64,000 bases of DNA from Methanosarcina vacuolata Z-761 (GTDB taxonomy: Archaea; Halobacteriota; Methanosarcinia; Methanosarcinales; Methanosarcinaceae). The translations under genes were made by a program, and so were the position numbers. Of the stretch, positions 18,780 through 28,926 are shown one piece after another. The notes below the pieces were generated by a model. The model ran no database searches, was not told the DNA's origin, and saw nothing but the letters and a program-made list of their open reading frames with translations. The first letter of the stretch is position 1. The number at the start of each line of letters is the position of its first letter. The stretch lies in the NCBI RefSeq assembly GCF_000969905.1, contig NZ_CP009520.1, forward strand, positions 1,798,001-1,862,000, read 5' to 3'.

Positions 18780-20126
18780 TCATCTGAAAAACTTTTCTAT
18801 CTCCGACATTGCAGAAGCCATGGAAAAGATGACCACTCTATCCTGGTTTTCAATGACGAAGTCCCCTCTCGGGACTATAGTATCTTTTCCCCGAACCACT
18901 ATATTGACGAGAGCTCCCCTTGGGAACTTGACTTTGTTTAGAGGTTTCCCGACAATTTTCGAGTTCTCGGAAGCCGTATACTCTATGATCTCTGCCTTTT
19001 CGCCTTCAAAGGTCGTCAGGGTTTGTATTCCTCTGCCCATTGTAAGCTTGAGTACCTCGTTTACAGTTGCTTCCCTGGGACTGACTGCCAGATCTATGCC
19101 GACCATTTCAAAGAGGGGCAGGTAGTCCGAGCGGTCAGCCCTGGCAATCACTTTCTTTGCACCCAGTTGCTTTCCAAGAAGGGAACACAGGAGATTTTTC
19201 TCATCGCTGTCCGTAACCGAGATAACAACATCCATGTTCTCAATGCCTTCCTCCCTGAGTAGACTGATATCGGTGCCGTCTCCATTTAAAATAAGAGCAT
19301 TTTCCAGCATTTCTGCCACTTCTATGCAGCGGCTTTTACTGTACTCGATAATTTTAAGGTCGGCATTCTCTTCTTTGTCTATCAGTTTGGCGAGATAAAA
19401 TCCTACAATGCCGCAGCCTATCAGAAGAATTCTATTTTTGTGGGGTACCTTGCTACCTAAAGTACTGCCTAGCCCTTCCATAGTCTCAGGTTTACCCACA
19501 ACTACCATATGGTCGTTTGCCTTAATTATGTCGCTTCCATGAGGAATAATTATCTCATGCTCTCGAAAAATTGCACTGACAATGCAGCAGTCGGCAAGCC
19601 TTAGGTCCTTAATCTGTTTTCCTATAAGTTTGTTTTCAGGACTTATTGCAAACTCAGTCATCCGGACTTTTCCATCGGCAAACATTTCGGCACTTATCGC
19701 GGATGGACTTGACAGGATCTCAGCAACTTCGGATGCAAGTGAAAGTTCAGGGCAGATCATGAGATCGACTCCAACCTGAGACCTTGAGGTTACAGGCGAA
19801 TCAATATAATCCGGATTGCTGACTCTGGCAATAGTTTTAGTTTCCTTCCATCCGGGCTTTCCCCGGGTAATCAGCTTTGCTGTCATGCAGGCTACAATGT
19901 TAACCTCATCTATACCGGTTACAGCTACAAGCAAATCAGTACCCTGAAGGATATCTGATAGGATCTCAGCATTTACTCCATTTCCTTCGATAACAAACAC
20001 ATCAAGTTCATCTGCCCGTTTTGACGCTTCTTCAGCATTTTCAATAATTATTACATCGTTTTTGGGGGAAAGAGCCTTTGCGATGTGATAACCTACTTCC
20101 CCTGCGCCGATAATTATAACCTTCAT
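18780..20126 (-). CDS. trkA: TrkA-type potassium uptake regulatory subunit
   Basis: 448 aa with two RCK_N/RCK_C units. The dinucleotide-binding motifs are VIIIGAGEVGYHIAKAL (residues 3-19) and ILLIGCGIVGFYLAKLI (about 232), each followed by a TrkA_C domain (FAISPENKLIGKQIKDLRL; YTASENSKIVGKPLNKVKF). It is a cytoplasmic NAD(H)-binding regulator of the TrkH channel. It is first in the trkA-trkH operon; about 80 bases separate its stop from the annotated trkH ATG. Confidence 0.93.
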   Translation of the reverse strand: MKVIIIGAGEVGYHIAKALSPKNDVIIIENAEEASKRADELDVFVIEGNGVNAEILSDILQGTDLLVAVTGIDEVNIVACMTAKLITRGKPGWKETKTIARVSNPDYIDSPVTSRSQVGVDLMICPELSLASEVAEILSSPSAISAEMFADGKVRMTEFAISPENKLIGKQIKDLRLADCCIVSAIFREHEIIIPHGSDIIKANDHMVVVGKPETMEGLGSTLGSKVPHKNRILLIGCGIVGFYLAKLIDKEENADLKIIEYSKSRCIEVAEMLENALILNGDGTDISLLREEGIENMDVVISVTDSDEKNLLCSLLGKQLGAKKVIARADRSDYLPLFEMVGIDLAVSPREATVNEVLKLTMGRGIQTLTTFEGEKAEIIEYTASENSKIVGKPLNKVKFPRGALVNIVVRGKDTIVPRGDFVIENQDRVVIFSMASAMSEIEKFFR

Positions 20127-20580
20127 AGCACACCTTCAAAAAAACTGTTTTTAACTAACCTTATACTGTGGGGCCTGGCGGATAAAAAGAACAGGCACGA
20201 GATAAATAGATACGAATATTATATAACTAGAGAAAGTTGAGAGCACACCGATAAAATGAAACTGTAAAACGCAGCTCAATAAACTGTTTTTGATAATATT
20301 AATCGGCGTGTTGACCATCTCTCGAAGTTAAATGTTTTGCATACAGAATTTTGTACGATCCAGGCTTTTATGAATACAACTGGGATATAACCACAAGTTA
20401 AAATTCTAAAATTAAACAGTTATATAAATGTTTTCAAATATTTACAGCAAGAAACAAAATACAAAAGTAAACGAATCTTGAGAAAATAAGATAAAGTAAA
20501 GAAAAAAGTAGTATAGAAGAACGACAATTAAAAAGAAAAAGATGCCTCTAAAATGATAAAAAAGGGGCTAAAAGCCGCTT
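20127..20580. other. Spacer between trkA and dnaJ
   Basis: AT-rich and without a supportable gene. It holds the trkA promoter region and the dnaJ terminator. Confidence 0.4.
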
Positions 20581-20581
20581 T
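20561..20581 (-). terminator. Terminator of the grpE-dnaK-dnaJ operon
   Basis: On the minus strand AAAGCGGCT, loop TTT, AGCCCCTTT gives a 9-bp stem with one mismatch. It starts at the dnaJ stop codon and is followed by TTTATC. Confidence 0.6.
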
Positions 20582-21750
20582 TAATTTTCAAAGGCATCCT
20601 TTACTTTTTCGAAAAATCCTTTGTTTTTCTTGTTTTTCTCCGTAGATCTCTCAGTCCTGCCGTTTTGATTTCCTTCAGGATTTTTACTGCTGCTCAGGTC
20701 TTCGAACTGACGGAGTAGCTCTTTTTGCTCGTGAGTAAGCTTTGTCGGAGTCTTGACTACAACCCTGATGAGCTGGTCGCCTTTTTTACCCCCGTGAAGG
20801 TGCTGAATCCCTTTATCTTTAAGCCTGAATACGGAGTGGGTCTGGGTGCCTGCAGGGATATTCATCTTGACCTTTCCATGTAGGGTATCGACCATTACAT
20901 CCATCCCGAGCGCAGCCTGGGCAAAGGAGATAGGAAGCTCGGAAATTACGTCATAATCAACTCTCTTAAAGTAGGGGTGTTCCATCACATGAAGCACAAC
21001 ATAAAGATCTCCGGCTGGAGCCCCGGTTTCTCCCGAATCTCCTTCTCCACTGAGCCTCAGGTTCATGCCTGAATCGGCTCCAGCAGGCACGTTTACTGTT
21101 ATCTTCCTTGTGTTTCTGACTCTGCCTGTACCGCTGCATACCGGACAGGGAGATTCAATAACCTGGCCCCTGCCGTGACAGGTGCTACAGGTGGTGGTGC
21201 TTACAAACTGCATACCCAATCCGGAGCGAGTAGTACGGATTTGCCCTGTGCCTCCGCATGTGGGACAGCGCTTCGGACTTGTTCCGGGTTTGGATCCGGT
21301 TCCGGAACATTTAGAACATCTTTCTGTTCTAGGGATGTCGATATCTTTACGGACTCCAAAAGCTGCCTCCTCAAAGGTGATGTAAAGATCATACTGGAGA
21401 TCGGAACCTCTTCTCGGTCCCATAGGACCTCTTCTGCTTCCCCCGCCGCCAAAAAACATTTCAAATATATCCCCGAAGCCGCCGAAGTCTGCACCTCGGA
21501 AGATATCTTCTGCGCTGTATTGCCCGTTTATTCCGGCATGTCCGAAGCGGTCGTACTGAGCCCTTTTCTCATCATCTGAAAGAACGGCATAAGCCTCGGA
21601 GATCTCCTTGAACTTATCCTCAGCCCCGACTTCCTTATTCCTGTCAGGATGATACTTTAGCGCAAGTTTTCGGTACGTTTTCTTTATATCCTCAGGTGAG
21701 GCATCTTTGGATAATCCAAGAATTTCGTAATAATCACGTGTTGTGGCCAT
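20581..21750 (-). CDS. dnaJ: Chaperone DnaJ (Hsp40)
   Basis: 389 aa, a full type I DnaJ: J domain with the HPD motif (KYHPDRN, about residue 33), a Gly/Phe region with an EDIFRG segment, four zinc-binding repeats of the CxxCxGxG kind (CSKCSGTG, CPTCGGTG, CSTCHGRG, CPVCSGTG), and the C-terminal substrate-binding domains. It stimulates DnaK ATPase and delivers unfolded proteins. It is third gene of the heat-shock operon. Confidence 0.97.
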   Translation of the reverse strand: MATTRDYYEILGLSKDASPEDIKKTYRKLALKYHPDRNKEVGAEDKFKEISEAYAVLSDDEKRAQYDRFGHAGINGQYSAEDIFRGADFGGFGDIFEMFFGGGGSRRGPMGPRRGSDLQYDLYITFEEAAFGVRKDIDIPRTERCSKCSGTGSKPGTSPKRCPTCGGTGQIRTTRSGLGMQFVSTTTCSTCHGRGQVIESPCPVCSGTGRVRNTRKITVNVPAGADSGMNLRLSGEGDSGETGAPAGDLYVVLHVMEHPYFKRVDYDVISELPISFAQAALGMDVMVDTLHGKVKMNIPAGTQTHSVFRLKDKGIQHLHGGKKGDQLIRVVVKTPTKLTHEQKELLRQFEDLSSSKNPEGNQNGRTERSTEKNKKNKGFFEKVKDAFEN

Positions 21751-21856
21751 CAGGATTCCCTGTTATTTTAAAAAAGATAAAGCTCCGGAGCCTGTAGCAG
21801 CAGGTTTCCGGCAAGGCCTGAGAATCTCCAGGCCTGTTTTATTACTTGGTTTTTCC

Positions 21857-23707
21857 TTATTTACGCTTTTCGTCGTTAACTACCTCATAATCAGCGTCAA
21901 CGACTGTGTCATCAGGACCTTTTGCATCAGGATTTCCTGCTCCGCCTGCAGCCTGTTGAGCCTGCTGGGCTTTCTGGTACATTGCAGTGGAGATTGGATA
22001 TACCGCTTCCTGAAGAGCTTCGGTTTTTGACTTTATGGCCTCGCTATCCTTACCTTCAAGAGCTTTCTTAAGGTCGTCGATTGCGGCAGTTACCTTTGAC
22101 TTCTGGTCTTCGGTTGCCACATCTCCGGCATCCTTCAAAGTCTTTTCCGCAGCATTGATCAGGGCTTCGGCATTGTTCTTGGTCTCGACATCTTCTTTGC
22201 GCTTTTTGTCTTCTTCGGCATGCAATTCCGCATCTTTGACCATGCGCTCGATTTCGTCATCCGAGAGCCCACCCGGCTTCTGGATGGAAATGGACTGTTC
22301 CTTACCGGTCCCAAGGTCTTTTGCACCTACATGCAGTATCCCATTTGCGTCGATATCAAAGGTAACTTCAATCTGTGGGATGCCTCTTGGAGCTGGTGGG
22401 ATACCGTCAAGAGTAAAGCGGCCGAGAGTCTTGTTTTCGGAGGCAACTCCCCTTTCTCCCTGAAGGACATGAATCTCTACTGAAGGCTGGTTATCAGCAG
22501 CAGTTGAGAAGACCTGACTTTTCTTGGTCGGAATTGTCGTGTTTCTCGGGATAAGTGGGGTTGCTATACCTCCGAGCGTTTCTATTCCTAGTGTCAGAGG
22601 AGTGACATCAAGCAACAGGACGTCTTTGACTTCGCCCCCGAGCACACCGGCCTGGATAGCTGCCCCGATTGCAACGGCTTCATCAGGGTTGATGTTCTTG
22701 TAGGGTTTCTTGCCTGTAAAGTTTTCCACAAGCTCGACAACTGCAGGCATCCTTGTGGCGCCTCCGACGAGGATCACTTTATCAAGATCACCTGGAGTGA
22801 GCTTTGCATCACTGAGGGCCTGGCGCATAGATACGAGGGTCTTTTCAAGGAGGTCCTCAGTCATCTTCTGGAACTGGGCCCTTGTAAGGTCGGTATCAAG
22901 GTGCTTTGGTTCGCCATCAGGACCAACTGTTAGGAATGGAAGGTTGATATTTGTACTTGCAACTCCGGACAGCTCGATCTTGGCTTTTTCCGCAGCATCG
23001 GTTAAGCGCTGGAGTACAGCTTTGTCTTTGGAGAGGTCAATTCCCTCGTTTTTCCTGAACTCAGTAAGTAAGTAGTTAACTATACGCTGGTCAAAGTCGT
23101 CTCCTCCAAGGTGAGTGTCCCCGCTTGTGGATTTCACCTCAAAGACTCCGCCTCCAAGTTCGAGAATAGATACATCAAAGGTTCCGCCTCCCAGGTCGTA
23201 GACAAGAATTGTTTGTTCTATATCCCCCTTATCGAGACCATAAGCCAGGGATGCGGAAGTTGGCTCATTGATAATTCTCATGACTTCAAGGCCTGCAATT
23301 GCCCCTGCGTCCTTTGTAGCCTGTCTCTGGGCATCATTGAAATAAGCAGGAACAGTAATAACAGCCTGTTTGATAGTTTCTCCAAGATAAGCTTCTGCGT
23401 CGGTTTTGAGCTTCTGCAGAATCATTGCGGAAATTTCCTGCGGCTTATACTGCGTTCCCTGAAGAGTCACCTTGTAATTGGCGTCTCCCATATGCCTTTT
23501 AATGGAATAAACAGTATTTTCAGGATTCGAAATGGCCTGCCTCTTTGCAACCTGGCCTACAAGTTTCTCTCCTTTTTTGGAAAATCCGACTACTGACGGA
23601 GTTGTCCTGGCGCCTTCGGCATTTGGGATCACGACAGCTTCCCCGCCTTCCATTACTGCCATGCATGAGTTCGTAGTACCAAGGTCAATACCCAGTATTT
23701 TTGCCAT
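21857..23707 (-). CDS. dnaK: Chaperone DnaK (Hsp70)
   Basis: 616 aa. The N-terminal ATPase signatures are [27 protein letters not shown] and [17 protein letters not shown]. The substrate-binding domain and a C-terminal lid rich in Ala/Gln ([15 protein letters not shown]) follow, and it ends with [11 protein letters not shown]. The lid ending is of bacterial kind. Known phylogeny of the family places hsp70 of mesophilic methanogens as acquired from bacteria. It lies between grpE and dnaJ. Confidence 0.97.
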   Translation of the reverse strand: MAKILGIDLGTTNSCMAVMEGGEAVVIPNAEGARTTPSVVGFSKKGEKLVGQVAKRQAISNPENTVYSIKRHMGDANYKVTLQGTQYKPQEISAMILQKLKTDAEAYLGETIKQAVITVPAYFNDAQRQATKDAGAIAGLEVMRIINEPTSASLAYGLDKGDIEQTILVYDLGGGTFDVSILELGGGVFEVKSTSGDTHLGGDDFDQRIVNYLLTEFRKNEGIDLSKDKAVLQRLTDAAEKAKIELSGVASTNINLPFLTVGPDGEPKHLDTDLTRAQFQKMTEDLLEKTLVSMRQALSDAKLTPGDLDKVILVGGATRMPAVVELVENFTGKKPYKNINPDEAVAIGAAIQAGVLGGEVKDVLLLDVTPLTLGIETLGGIATPLIPRNTTIPTKKSQVFSTAADNQPSVEIHVLQGERGVASENKTLGRFTLDGIPPAPRGIPQIEVTFDIDANGILHVGAKDLGTGKEQSISIQKPGGLSDDEIERMVKDAELHAEEDKKRKEDVETKNNAEALINAAEKTLKDAGDVATEDQKSKVTAAIDDLKKALEGKDSEAIKSKTEALQEAVYPISTAMYQKAQQAQQAAGGAGNPDAKGPDDTVVDADYEVVNDEKRK

Positions 23708-23847
23708 GTTTTATCCTCACTAGATTACCTGATTAAATTATTCAATTAAAGTTTTCATTCAATTATAAAGTTACAAAATATTTAGATAAATCATTAAGTT
23801 AAATTATTAATTAAGTTATCTGGTAAAGTTATAGTAAAGCTGTTCAG

Positions 23848-23935
23848 CTTAATTATGTTCAGCTTAATTATGTTCAGCTTAATTATGTTCAGCTTAATTA
23901 TGTTCAGTTCAGTTTAATTATGTTCAGTTTAATTA
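23848..23935. repeat. Minisatellite, 15-bp unit (TTCAGCTTAATTATG), about 6 copies
   Basis: It sits inside the grpE-dnaK operon spacer (270 bases), an odd place for slippage-prone DNA. It would be in the untranslated mRNA between two chaperone genes. Confidence 0.85.
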
Positions 23936-23977
23936 GAGAGTAAGTATGCCTGAATTAAGGAGTAAGATTTTTCTCCT

Positions 23978-24607
23978 TTATTTCTCGGCCTCATCAGGGT
24001 TTCTGGCCACTGAGACCATAGCAGGCCTGATAATTTTAGAGTTAAGAACATATCCGGTTTTGTAAACCTCTACTATAGTATTGTCCGGGACTTCAGAGGT
24101 CTCGATATGTTGAATTGCCTCATGCCTGTGAGGGTCAAATTCACTGGCTTTTTCACTTTCGATCTTCTCAAGTCCGTATTTTTCGAGGATTGAGAAATAC
24201 TGCCTTGAAAGCTGTTCTATTCCACTGACGATTGAGCTCATATCATCTGCAGTCTTTGCAGAGTTAAGGGCGCGATCAAAATTATCCGTTACTTCAAGAA
24301 AGTCAAGAAGTACCTGCTCAAGCACAGCTTTCCGGTTTTCCTCCATCTGGCGGGCGGTCCGTTTTCTGAAATTGTCAAAGTCGGCTGCAAGCCGGTAATA
24401 CTTATCCATGAGAACCTGTTTCTCCTCCTGGCACCTGACTTCAGGACTTTTCTCAGCTTCCGAACTGGCAGAAGCCTCTTCGGGGTTTTCCCGTGCTTCA
24501 TTAATCTCTTCCGCCGAAGAACCAGAGTTTTGGGCTTCAGAATTTTCAGCCCCAGCCTGGGCATCTTCGTTAGAATCCTTATTCTTTTCTTTATTGAATA
24601 TTTTCAT
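23978..24607 (-). CDS. grpE: Nucleotide-exchange factor GrpE
   Basis: 209 aa from the ATG ending at 24607 (MKIFNKEKNKD); an ATG nine codons upstream is possible. A long acidic low-complexity N-terminus (Glu/Ala/Ser) precedes the coiled coil (DKYYRLAADFDNFRKRTARQ) and the beta domain (EASEFDPHRHEAIQ, VEVYKTGYVLNSKIIRPAMV). It releases ADP from DnaK. It is first gene of the operon, consistent with the TATA box at 24671. Confidence 0.95.
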   Translation of the reverse strand: MKIFNKEKNKDSNEDAQAGAENSEAQNSGSSAEEINEARENPEEASASSEAEKSPEVRCQEEKQVLMDKYYRLAADFDNFRKRTARQMEENRKAVLEQVLLDFLEVTDNFDRALNSAKTADDMSSIVSGIEQLSRQYFSILEKYGLEKIESEKASEFDPHRHEAIQHIETSEVPDNTIVEVYKTGYVLNSKIIRPAMVSVARNPDEAEK

Positions 24608-24670
24608 TCGTCGAACCCCATCAAGTAAGTACAACGGTTTCGCTCGTCCTGATCTGTGATTGTTTGTAAT

Positions 24671-24680
24671 TCTATAAATA
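24671..24680 (-). promoter_or_regulatory. TATA box of the grpE-dnaK-dnaJ operon
   Basis: Minus-strand TATTTATAGA, about 65-75 bases upstream of the grpE ATG, preceded by CGAAAAC, a plausible BRE-like stretch. A start near 24648 would leave a leader of about 40 bases. Confidence 0.5.
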
Positions 24681-24734
24681 GTTTTCGAACGGTTAATGAT
24701 ACATATTACTCAAGAAAGAGAAGAAAAAGAAAAA

Positions 24735-25193
24735 TCAGTATAAGTGGTTTTGAAGTTTATAAAAGAGTGCTTTGAGCATTACGACGCTTGCAATCATGGA
24801 AGCCGCAACTGCTGAAATCACCTGATCCCACCCGATGGCTGAGATTCCTCCTCCAAGTGCAAACTGTACGCCGCCTACAAGCGACACAAACACAAAGGAA
24901 AAGCCAAAGCCTGCAAGAGCTCCTCCTACAAGGGAACTCAGGGTGTCAAGTCCATGCTTTTCATAAAAAACCATTCCTGCAATAAACATTACTGCAAAAA
25001 TCAAAAGTACAACTGCGGAGGGCAATGGACTTTCTTTTGTGGAAAAAACCTCAAAGAGCCCAAGCCCCATATCAACCAGGAATATACCCATGAAAACCGC
25101 AATGGTAAGGGTTTTGACAAACGGGTTTTCAAAGATCGACTGAGTATTTGGGTTTATGCTGTTAATAGTACCAGGCACCTTTATGTTTTTCAA
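24735..25193 (-). CDS. Small polytopic membrane protein of unknown function
   Basis: 152 aa with four predicted membrane segments (LTIAVFMGIFLVDMGLGLF, SAVVLLIFAVMFIAGMVFY, VGGALAGFGFSFVFVSLVGG, VISAVAASMIASVVMLKAL). There are no charged catalytic residues within them. It is transcribed toward grpE from its own spacer with TATA-like sequence near 25215-25230. It probably forms a separate unit from the heat-shock operon. Confidence 0.6.
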   Translation of the reverse strand: MKNIKVPGTINSINPNTQSIFENPFVKTLTIAVFMGIFLVDMGLGLFEVFSTKESPLPSAVVLLIFAVMFIAGMVFYEKHGLDTLSSLVGGALAGFGFSFVFVSLVGGVQFALGGGISAIGWDQVISAVAASMIASVVMLKALFYKLQNHLY

Positions 25194-25261
25194 TGTTTAA
25201 CTTTATGGTATAAACTGTATAATTTATATAAACTTTTACATACTCAACTTCATTTTTAGCA

Positions 25262-25396
25262 AGCCTTTTCAAAAAATTGCTTTCCCGAAACCGTTGCGCC
25301 GGTTTATCACGCCGATAGGGTTCGGGGATAAGGTTATCAGACTCAAACGGTTATTGGGGTTTTCGCTCAAGCCTTTTTTGAAAAGGCTTGGAACAA
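25262..25396 (-). repeat. Long dispersed repeat, inverted copy before mfnD
   Basis: Reverse complement of the unit at 27615-27745: AAGCCTTTTCAAAAAAGGCT hairpin end, then segments reading GATAACCTTATCCCCGAACC, CCTATCGGCGTGATAAACCG and GCGCAACGGTTTCGGG. With the plus-oriented copies after mfnF it forms an inverted pair around mfnD-mfnF. Confidence 0.8.
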
Positions 25397-25432
25397 AAAG
25401 TAATAAATAAGTTCCCGAGTTTTTCCTTTCCG

Positions 25433-26392
25433 ATGAAAATCCTGATTGCAGAATTTGCTGTCGGCACGGACATTGAAAAGTCCCTTATCCCGGAGGGAGC
25501 TGCCATGCTAAAAACCCTCGCGGAAAGCTTTGTTCGTCTTGGGCATGAGGTATACTATCCTTCAGCAGGTACGAAAATCTGCGCAGGCACGTGCATTGAA
25601 TCTACAGCTGAAAATTTCATGCAGGTAATCGAGAGAAAAGCAAAAGACTGTGATGCAGGGCTGATTATTGCACCTGATTCTATGCTTCCCGAATTGAATA
25701 AAGTCCTTGAAGAAAATACCGTAAACCTGGGCTGTTCGCCTCAGTCGGCAGCCTGTTGCGCTGATAAGTTGATGTGTACGGAAATCCTGGCGAAAGCCGG
25801 AATTAAAGCCCCTGAGATTGCAAAAAAGGCTGAAGAAGGTAAAAAGTATGTTACAAAGCCCAGGTTCGGCTGCGGCGCAGAAGCAACATACCTTGTCACG
25901 GAGTTTGAGGACAACGAAGAATTTATTGCAAGCGAGTATGTTGAAGGAAAAACTCTGAGCGTAAGCCTTATCGCAGGAAAAAAACCGCTTCCTCTTACTG
26001 TAAACTGCCAGTTTATAGAGTTTGGCAAAAAAGAAGCCGAAACCATAGAAAATGAGAAAACAGGAGTTTCCGGCATAAAATATAATGGAAGCCTTACTCC
26101 TTACCAGACTCCAAGGCAAGATGAACTCTATGAAACCGCGATCTCCACAGTCAAATGCCTTGACTGTTTTGGATATGTGGGTGTAGACATCATACTTGCG
26201 GACTTTCCGTATGTAGTGGATGTAAACCCCAGGCCCACAGCCTCGCTTTTCGGAATTAACCGCGTTATGCGGGAGGAAATTGGAGACCTGCTTTTGAAAA
26301 ATAAGTTTGGAGAACTTCCGGACTCTATACATATTGAGGGCGAATACCGCTTTTCAAAAGATGCGTTGGGCGAGCTTTTCGGAAGAGCTTGA
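25433..26392 (+). CDS. mfnD: Tyramine--L-glutamate ligase (methanofuran biosynthesis)
   Basis: 319 aa from the ATG at 25433 (MKILIAEFAVG); the frame is open 15 codons further upstream into repeat DNA. It is an ATP-grasp enzyme: CADKLMCTEILAKAGI, YVTKPRFGCGAEATYLV (ATP binding), FIASEYVEGKTLSVSLI, and YVVDVNPRPTASLFG (metal binding). MfnD joins glutamate to tyramine to build the methanofuran side chain. The cluster with mfnF and mfnE supports the assignment. Confidence 0.9.
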   Translation: MKILIAEFAVGTDIEKSLIPEGAAMLKTLAESFVRLGHEVYYPSAGTKICAGTCIESTAENFMQVIERKAKDCDAGLIIAPDSMLPELNKVLEENTVNLGCSPQSAACCADKLMCTEILAKAGIKAPEIAKKAEEGKKYVTKPRFGCGAEATYLVTEFEDNEEFIASEYVEGKTLSVSLIAGKKPLPLTVNCQFIEFGKKEAETIENEKTGVSGIKYNGSLTPYQTPRQDELYETAISTVKCLDCFGYVGVDIILADFPYVVDVNPRPTASLFGINRVMREEIGDLLLKNKFGELPDSIHIEGEYRFSKDALGELFGRA

Positions 26393-26488
26393 AAGGTAGA
26401 ATACAGATTGAAAAGCCGAAGCTTGAAAGATAGGGAACAGATTGGAAAGCCAGAGGCTTGAAAGATAGAGAACAGATTGAAAAAACAT
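26390..26488. repeat. Minisatellite, about 35-bp unit, 3 copies, between mfnD and mfnF
   Basis: Units of the kind GCTTGAAAGATAGAGAACAG plus ATTGAAAAGCCAGAG repeat from the mfnD stop codon to the mfnF start. Confidence 0.8.
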
Positions 26489-26504
26489 GATAAAGGGCTC
26501 AAAA

Positions 26505-27488
26505 ATGAATTCTAAAGTTATCGGGCTTGATATTGGAGGAGCGAATACTAAACTTGCCTCCTCGGACGGAACTATTGTAGAACTGCACTATTTGCCCCTC
26601 TGGAAGAATACACGGCTTCCGGAAGTTTTAAAGGAAATCGCACAGCGGCTGCAGCCCGAAAAGGTTGCTATTGTTATGACCGGTGAACTTGCGGACTGCT
26701 TTGAGGACAAGGAACAGGGCATCCGCTTTATAATGTCATGTGTCAACTCTGCCTTTGGGATCTCAAATGTGTCTTATATAAACAGTCTGGGAAGGTTCCA
26801 GAGCGAAGCTGACGATCTAAGGGAACTTGCTGCTGCCAACTGGGCGGCTTCAGCCAGGTTGATAGGAGAAGAGATAGGAGACTGTATTTTTGTGGATGTG
26901 GGAAGTACCACAAGCGATATTATCCCTATCCTGTCAGGAGAACATAAAGCCGGGCTTACTGACTTTGAGCGGCTGGTCAGAAGTGAGCTCGTGTATGCAG
27001 GCACCCTCCGGACAAACCTTGCCGCACTTTTAGAAAAAGTAAAACTTGAAAAGGGCTGGTGCAGGACAGCTTCCGAACTCTTTGCTACAACTGCGGACGC
27101 CTATCTCCTGCTTGGAAAAATTGATGAAAATATGTACACATGCGAGACCGCTGATGGAGCAGGCAGGAGCAAAACCGATGCTATGCGCAGGCTTGCAAGG
27201 CTGGTCTGTGCTGACCTTTCCGAAATCCGGGAAGAAGACATCTACGAAATTGCATCCCAGGTAAAGGAAAAACAAATCTCTGTCCTGGCTGAGGCCATTT
27301 CCGAAGTTGCAGAAAGAAACGGGCTTAAAAGAATCGCAGCTGCAGGTCTTGGTGAGTTCCTTATAAAGGAAGCTGCAGAGCGGCTTGGTTTCGAATGCAT
27401 CTCAGTATCCGGACGCTGGGGAGAAGAAATCTCAAAAGTCTTTCCGGCGTATGCGGCTGCCAGGCTGCTTTCCTGCAAGCCTTTTTAA
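26505..27488 (+). CDS. mfnF: Methanofuran biosynthesis protein MfnF (condensing enzyme)
   Basis: 327 aa from the ATG at 26505 (MNSKVIGLDIGGANTKLAS); an ATG six codons upstream is an alternative. It is an ASKHA-fold protein related to hydantoinase A: phosphate-binding GLDIGGANTK, CIFVDVGSTTSDIIPI and AAGLGEFLI. MfnF couples (aminomethyl)furanmethanol diphosphate to gamma-glutamyltyramine, forming the core ether of methanofuran. It lies between mfnD and mfnE. Confidence 0.85.
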   Translation: MNSKVIGLDIGGANTKLASSDGTIVELHYLPLWKNTRLPEVLKEIAQRLQPEKVAIVMTGELADCFEDKEQGIRFIMSCVNSAFGISNVSYINSLGRFQSEADDLRELAAANWAASARLIGEEIGDCIFVDVGSTTSDIIPILSGEHKAGLTDFERLVRSELVYAGTLRTNLAALLEKVKLEKGWCRTASELFATTADAYLLLGKIDENMYTCETADGAGRSKTDAMRRLARLVCADLSEIREEDIYEIASQVKEKQISVLAEAISEVAERNGLKRIAAAGLGEFLIKEAAERLGFECISVSGRWGEEISKVFPAYAAARLLSCKPF

Positions 27489-27765
27489 AAACAACCCTTT
27501 TCAAAAAACTGCTTGCCCGCAACCCTTTTCAAAAAAGGCTTGACCGAAAACCCCAAGAACCGTTTGAATTTGATAACCTTATCCCCAAACCCTATCGACG
27601 TGATCACAACCCTTTTCAAAAAAGGTTTGACCGCAACCCTTTTCAAAAAAGGCTTGACCGAAAACCCCAAGAACCGTTTGAGTCTGATAACCTTATCCCC
27701 GAACCCTATCGGCGTGATAAACCGGCGCAACGGTTTCGGGTCAACGGTTTCGGGTCAACGGTTGC
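27485..27765 (+). repeat. Long dispersed repeat, tandem direct copies before mfnE
   Basis: Two units of about 130 bases: a hairpin AACCCTTTTCAAAAAAGG, then GCTTGACCGAAAACCCC, AAGAACCGTTTGA, GATAACCTTATCCCC, CCTATCGGCGTGAT and CGCAACGGTTTCGGGTCAACG. The hairpin section is present five times. Related pieces are at 25262 (inverted), 48830 and 16970. All frames give repetitive peptides, so I treat it as non-coding. Confidence 0.85.
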
Positions 27766-27780
27766 CTGAAAGGAAGAACT

Positions 27781-28449
27781 ATGAGAGTGGTAATTAAAAT
27801 CGGGGGAAGCCTTATCAAAGAGGCTCCCGAGCTTGTAGACAGGCTGGTAAAGGAATTTGGCTCAGGAATCCCGAAACTTCCAGAGGAAGCGTGTGCATCC
27901 GAAGGACTTTCTTATTCCATTCTAATAGTGCCCGGAGGAGGCATTTTTGCTGATGCTGTAAGGAAAACTGATGAAAGCTTTTCGCTGAGTGCGGATGCAG
28001 CTCACTGGATGGCTATACTGGGTATGGAGCAGTATGCTTGTTATCTTAAGGATAAAAGCCGCGCACGGGGGATAGATTCGATAGCCAGTCTGCCCCAGGG
28101 TGTATCTGTTCTTTTCCCATACAGGCTCTTGAGAACAGAGGATCCTCTGCCTCATAGCTGGGATGTGACCTCGGATACTATCGCGGCATGGGTTGCAAAG
28201 CAGATTGGGGCAACCTTAATAAAGGCCACGGATGTGGACGGTATATTCAGAAATGGGAAATTAGTCAGGGAAGTTTCTGTTGCCAGCTATGGAGGAAGTC
28301 GTGAAAGCTGTATTGATTCTGCCCTGCCGGAATTTCTTCTGAAAAACCGAATGGGGTGCCTGATTGTAAATGGTAAATCTTCGGATAGGGTAATTCAGGC
28401 CGTGTATGGGAAGTCTGTGCTCGGTACTGTGGTAAAGGGGAATATTTAA
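27781..28449 (+). CDS. mfnE: [5-(aminomethyl)furan-3-yl]methyl phosphate kinase (methanofuran biosynthesis)
   Basis: 222 aa, amino-acid-kinase fold: MRVVIKIGGSLIKEAPELV (ATP loop), ILIVPGGGIFADAVRKTDE, SWDVTSDTIAAWVAKQI and ATDVDGIFRNGKLV. MfnE makes the furan diphosphate used by MfnF. GGAAG lies eight bases before the ATG. It is separated from mfnF only by the repeat at 27485-27765. Confidence 0.88.
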   Translation: MRVVIKIGGSLIKEAPELVDRLVKEFGSGIPKLPEEACASEGLSYSILIVPGGGIFADAVRKTDESFSLSADAAHWMAILGMEQYACYLKDKSRARGIDSIASLPQGVSVLFPYRLLRTEDPLPHSWDVTSDTIAAWVAKQIGATLIKATDVDGIFRNGKLVREVSVASYGGSRESCIDSALPEFLLKNRMGCLIVNGKSSDRVIQAVYGKSVLGTVVKGNI

Positions 28450-28833
<384 letters not shown>

Positions 28834-28926
28834 TTCTGCAATAATCTCGAACCAGATTAATGCCGAAAATGTGAATGGAATAAAACTCGGTCAAAAAGAT
28901 CAGATAAAAGTATAAGAGGAATCATA

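Noticed and set aside
27395-27769. Frames with NPFQKRLDRKPQEPF repeats after mfnF
   Set aside because: They come from the dispersed repeat, are open on both strands, and overlap the end of mfnF. There is no start signal.
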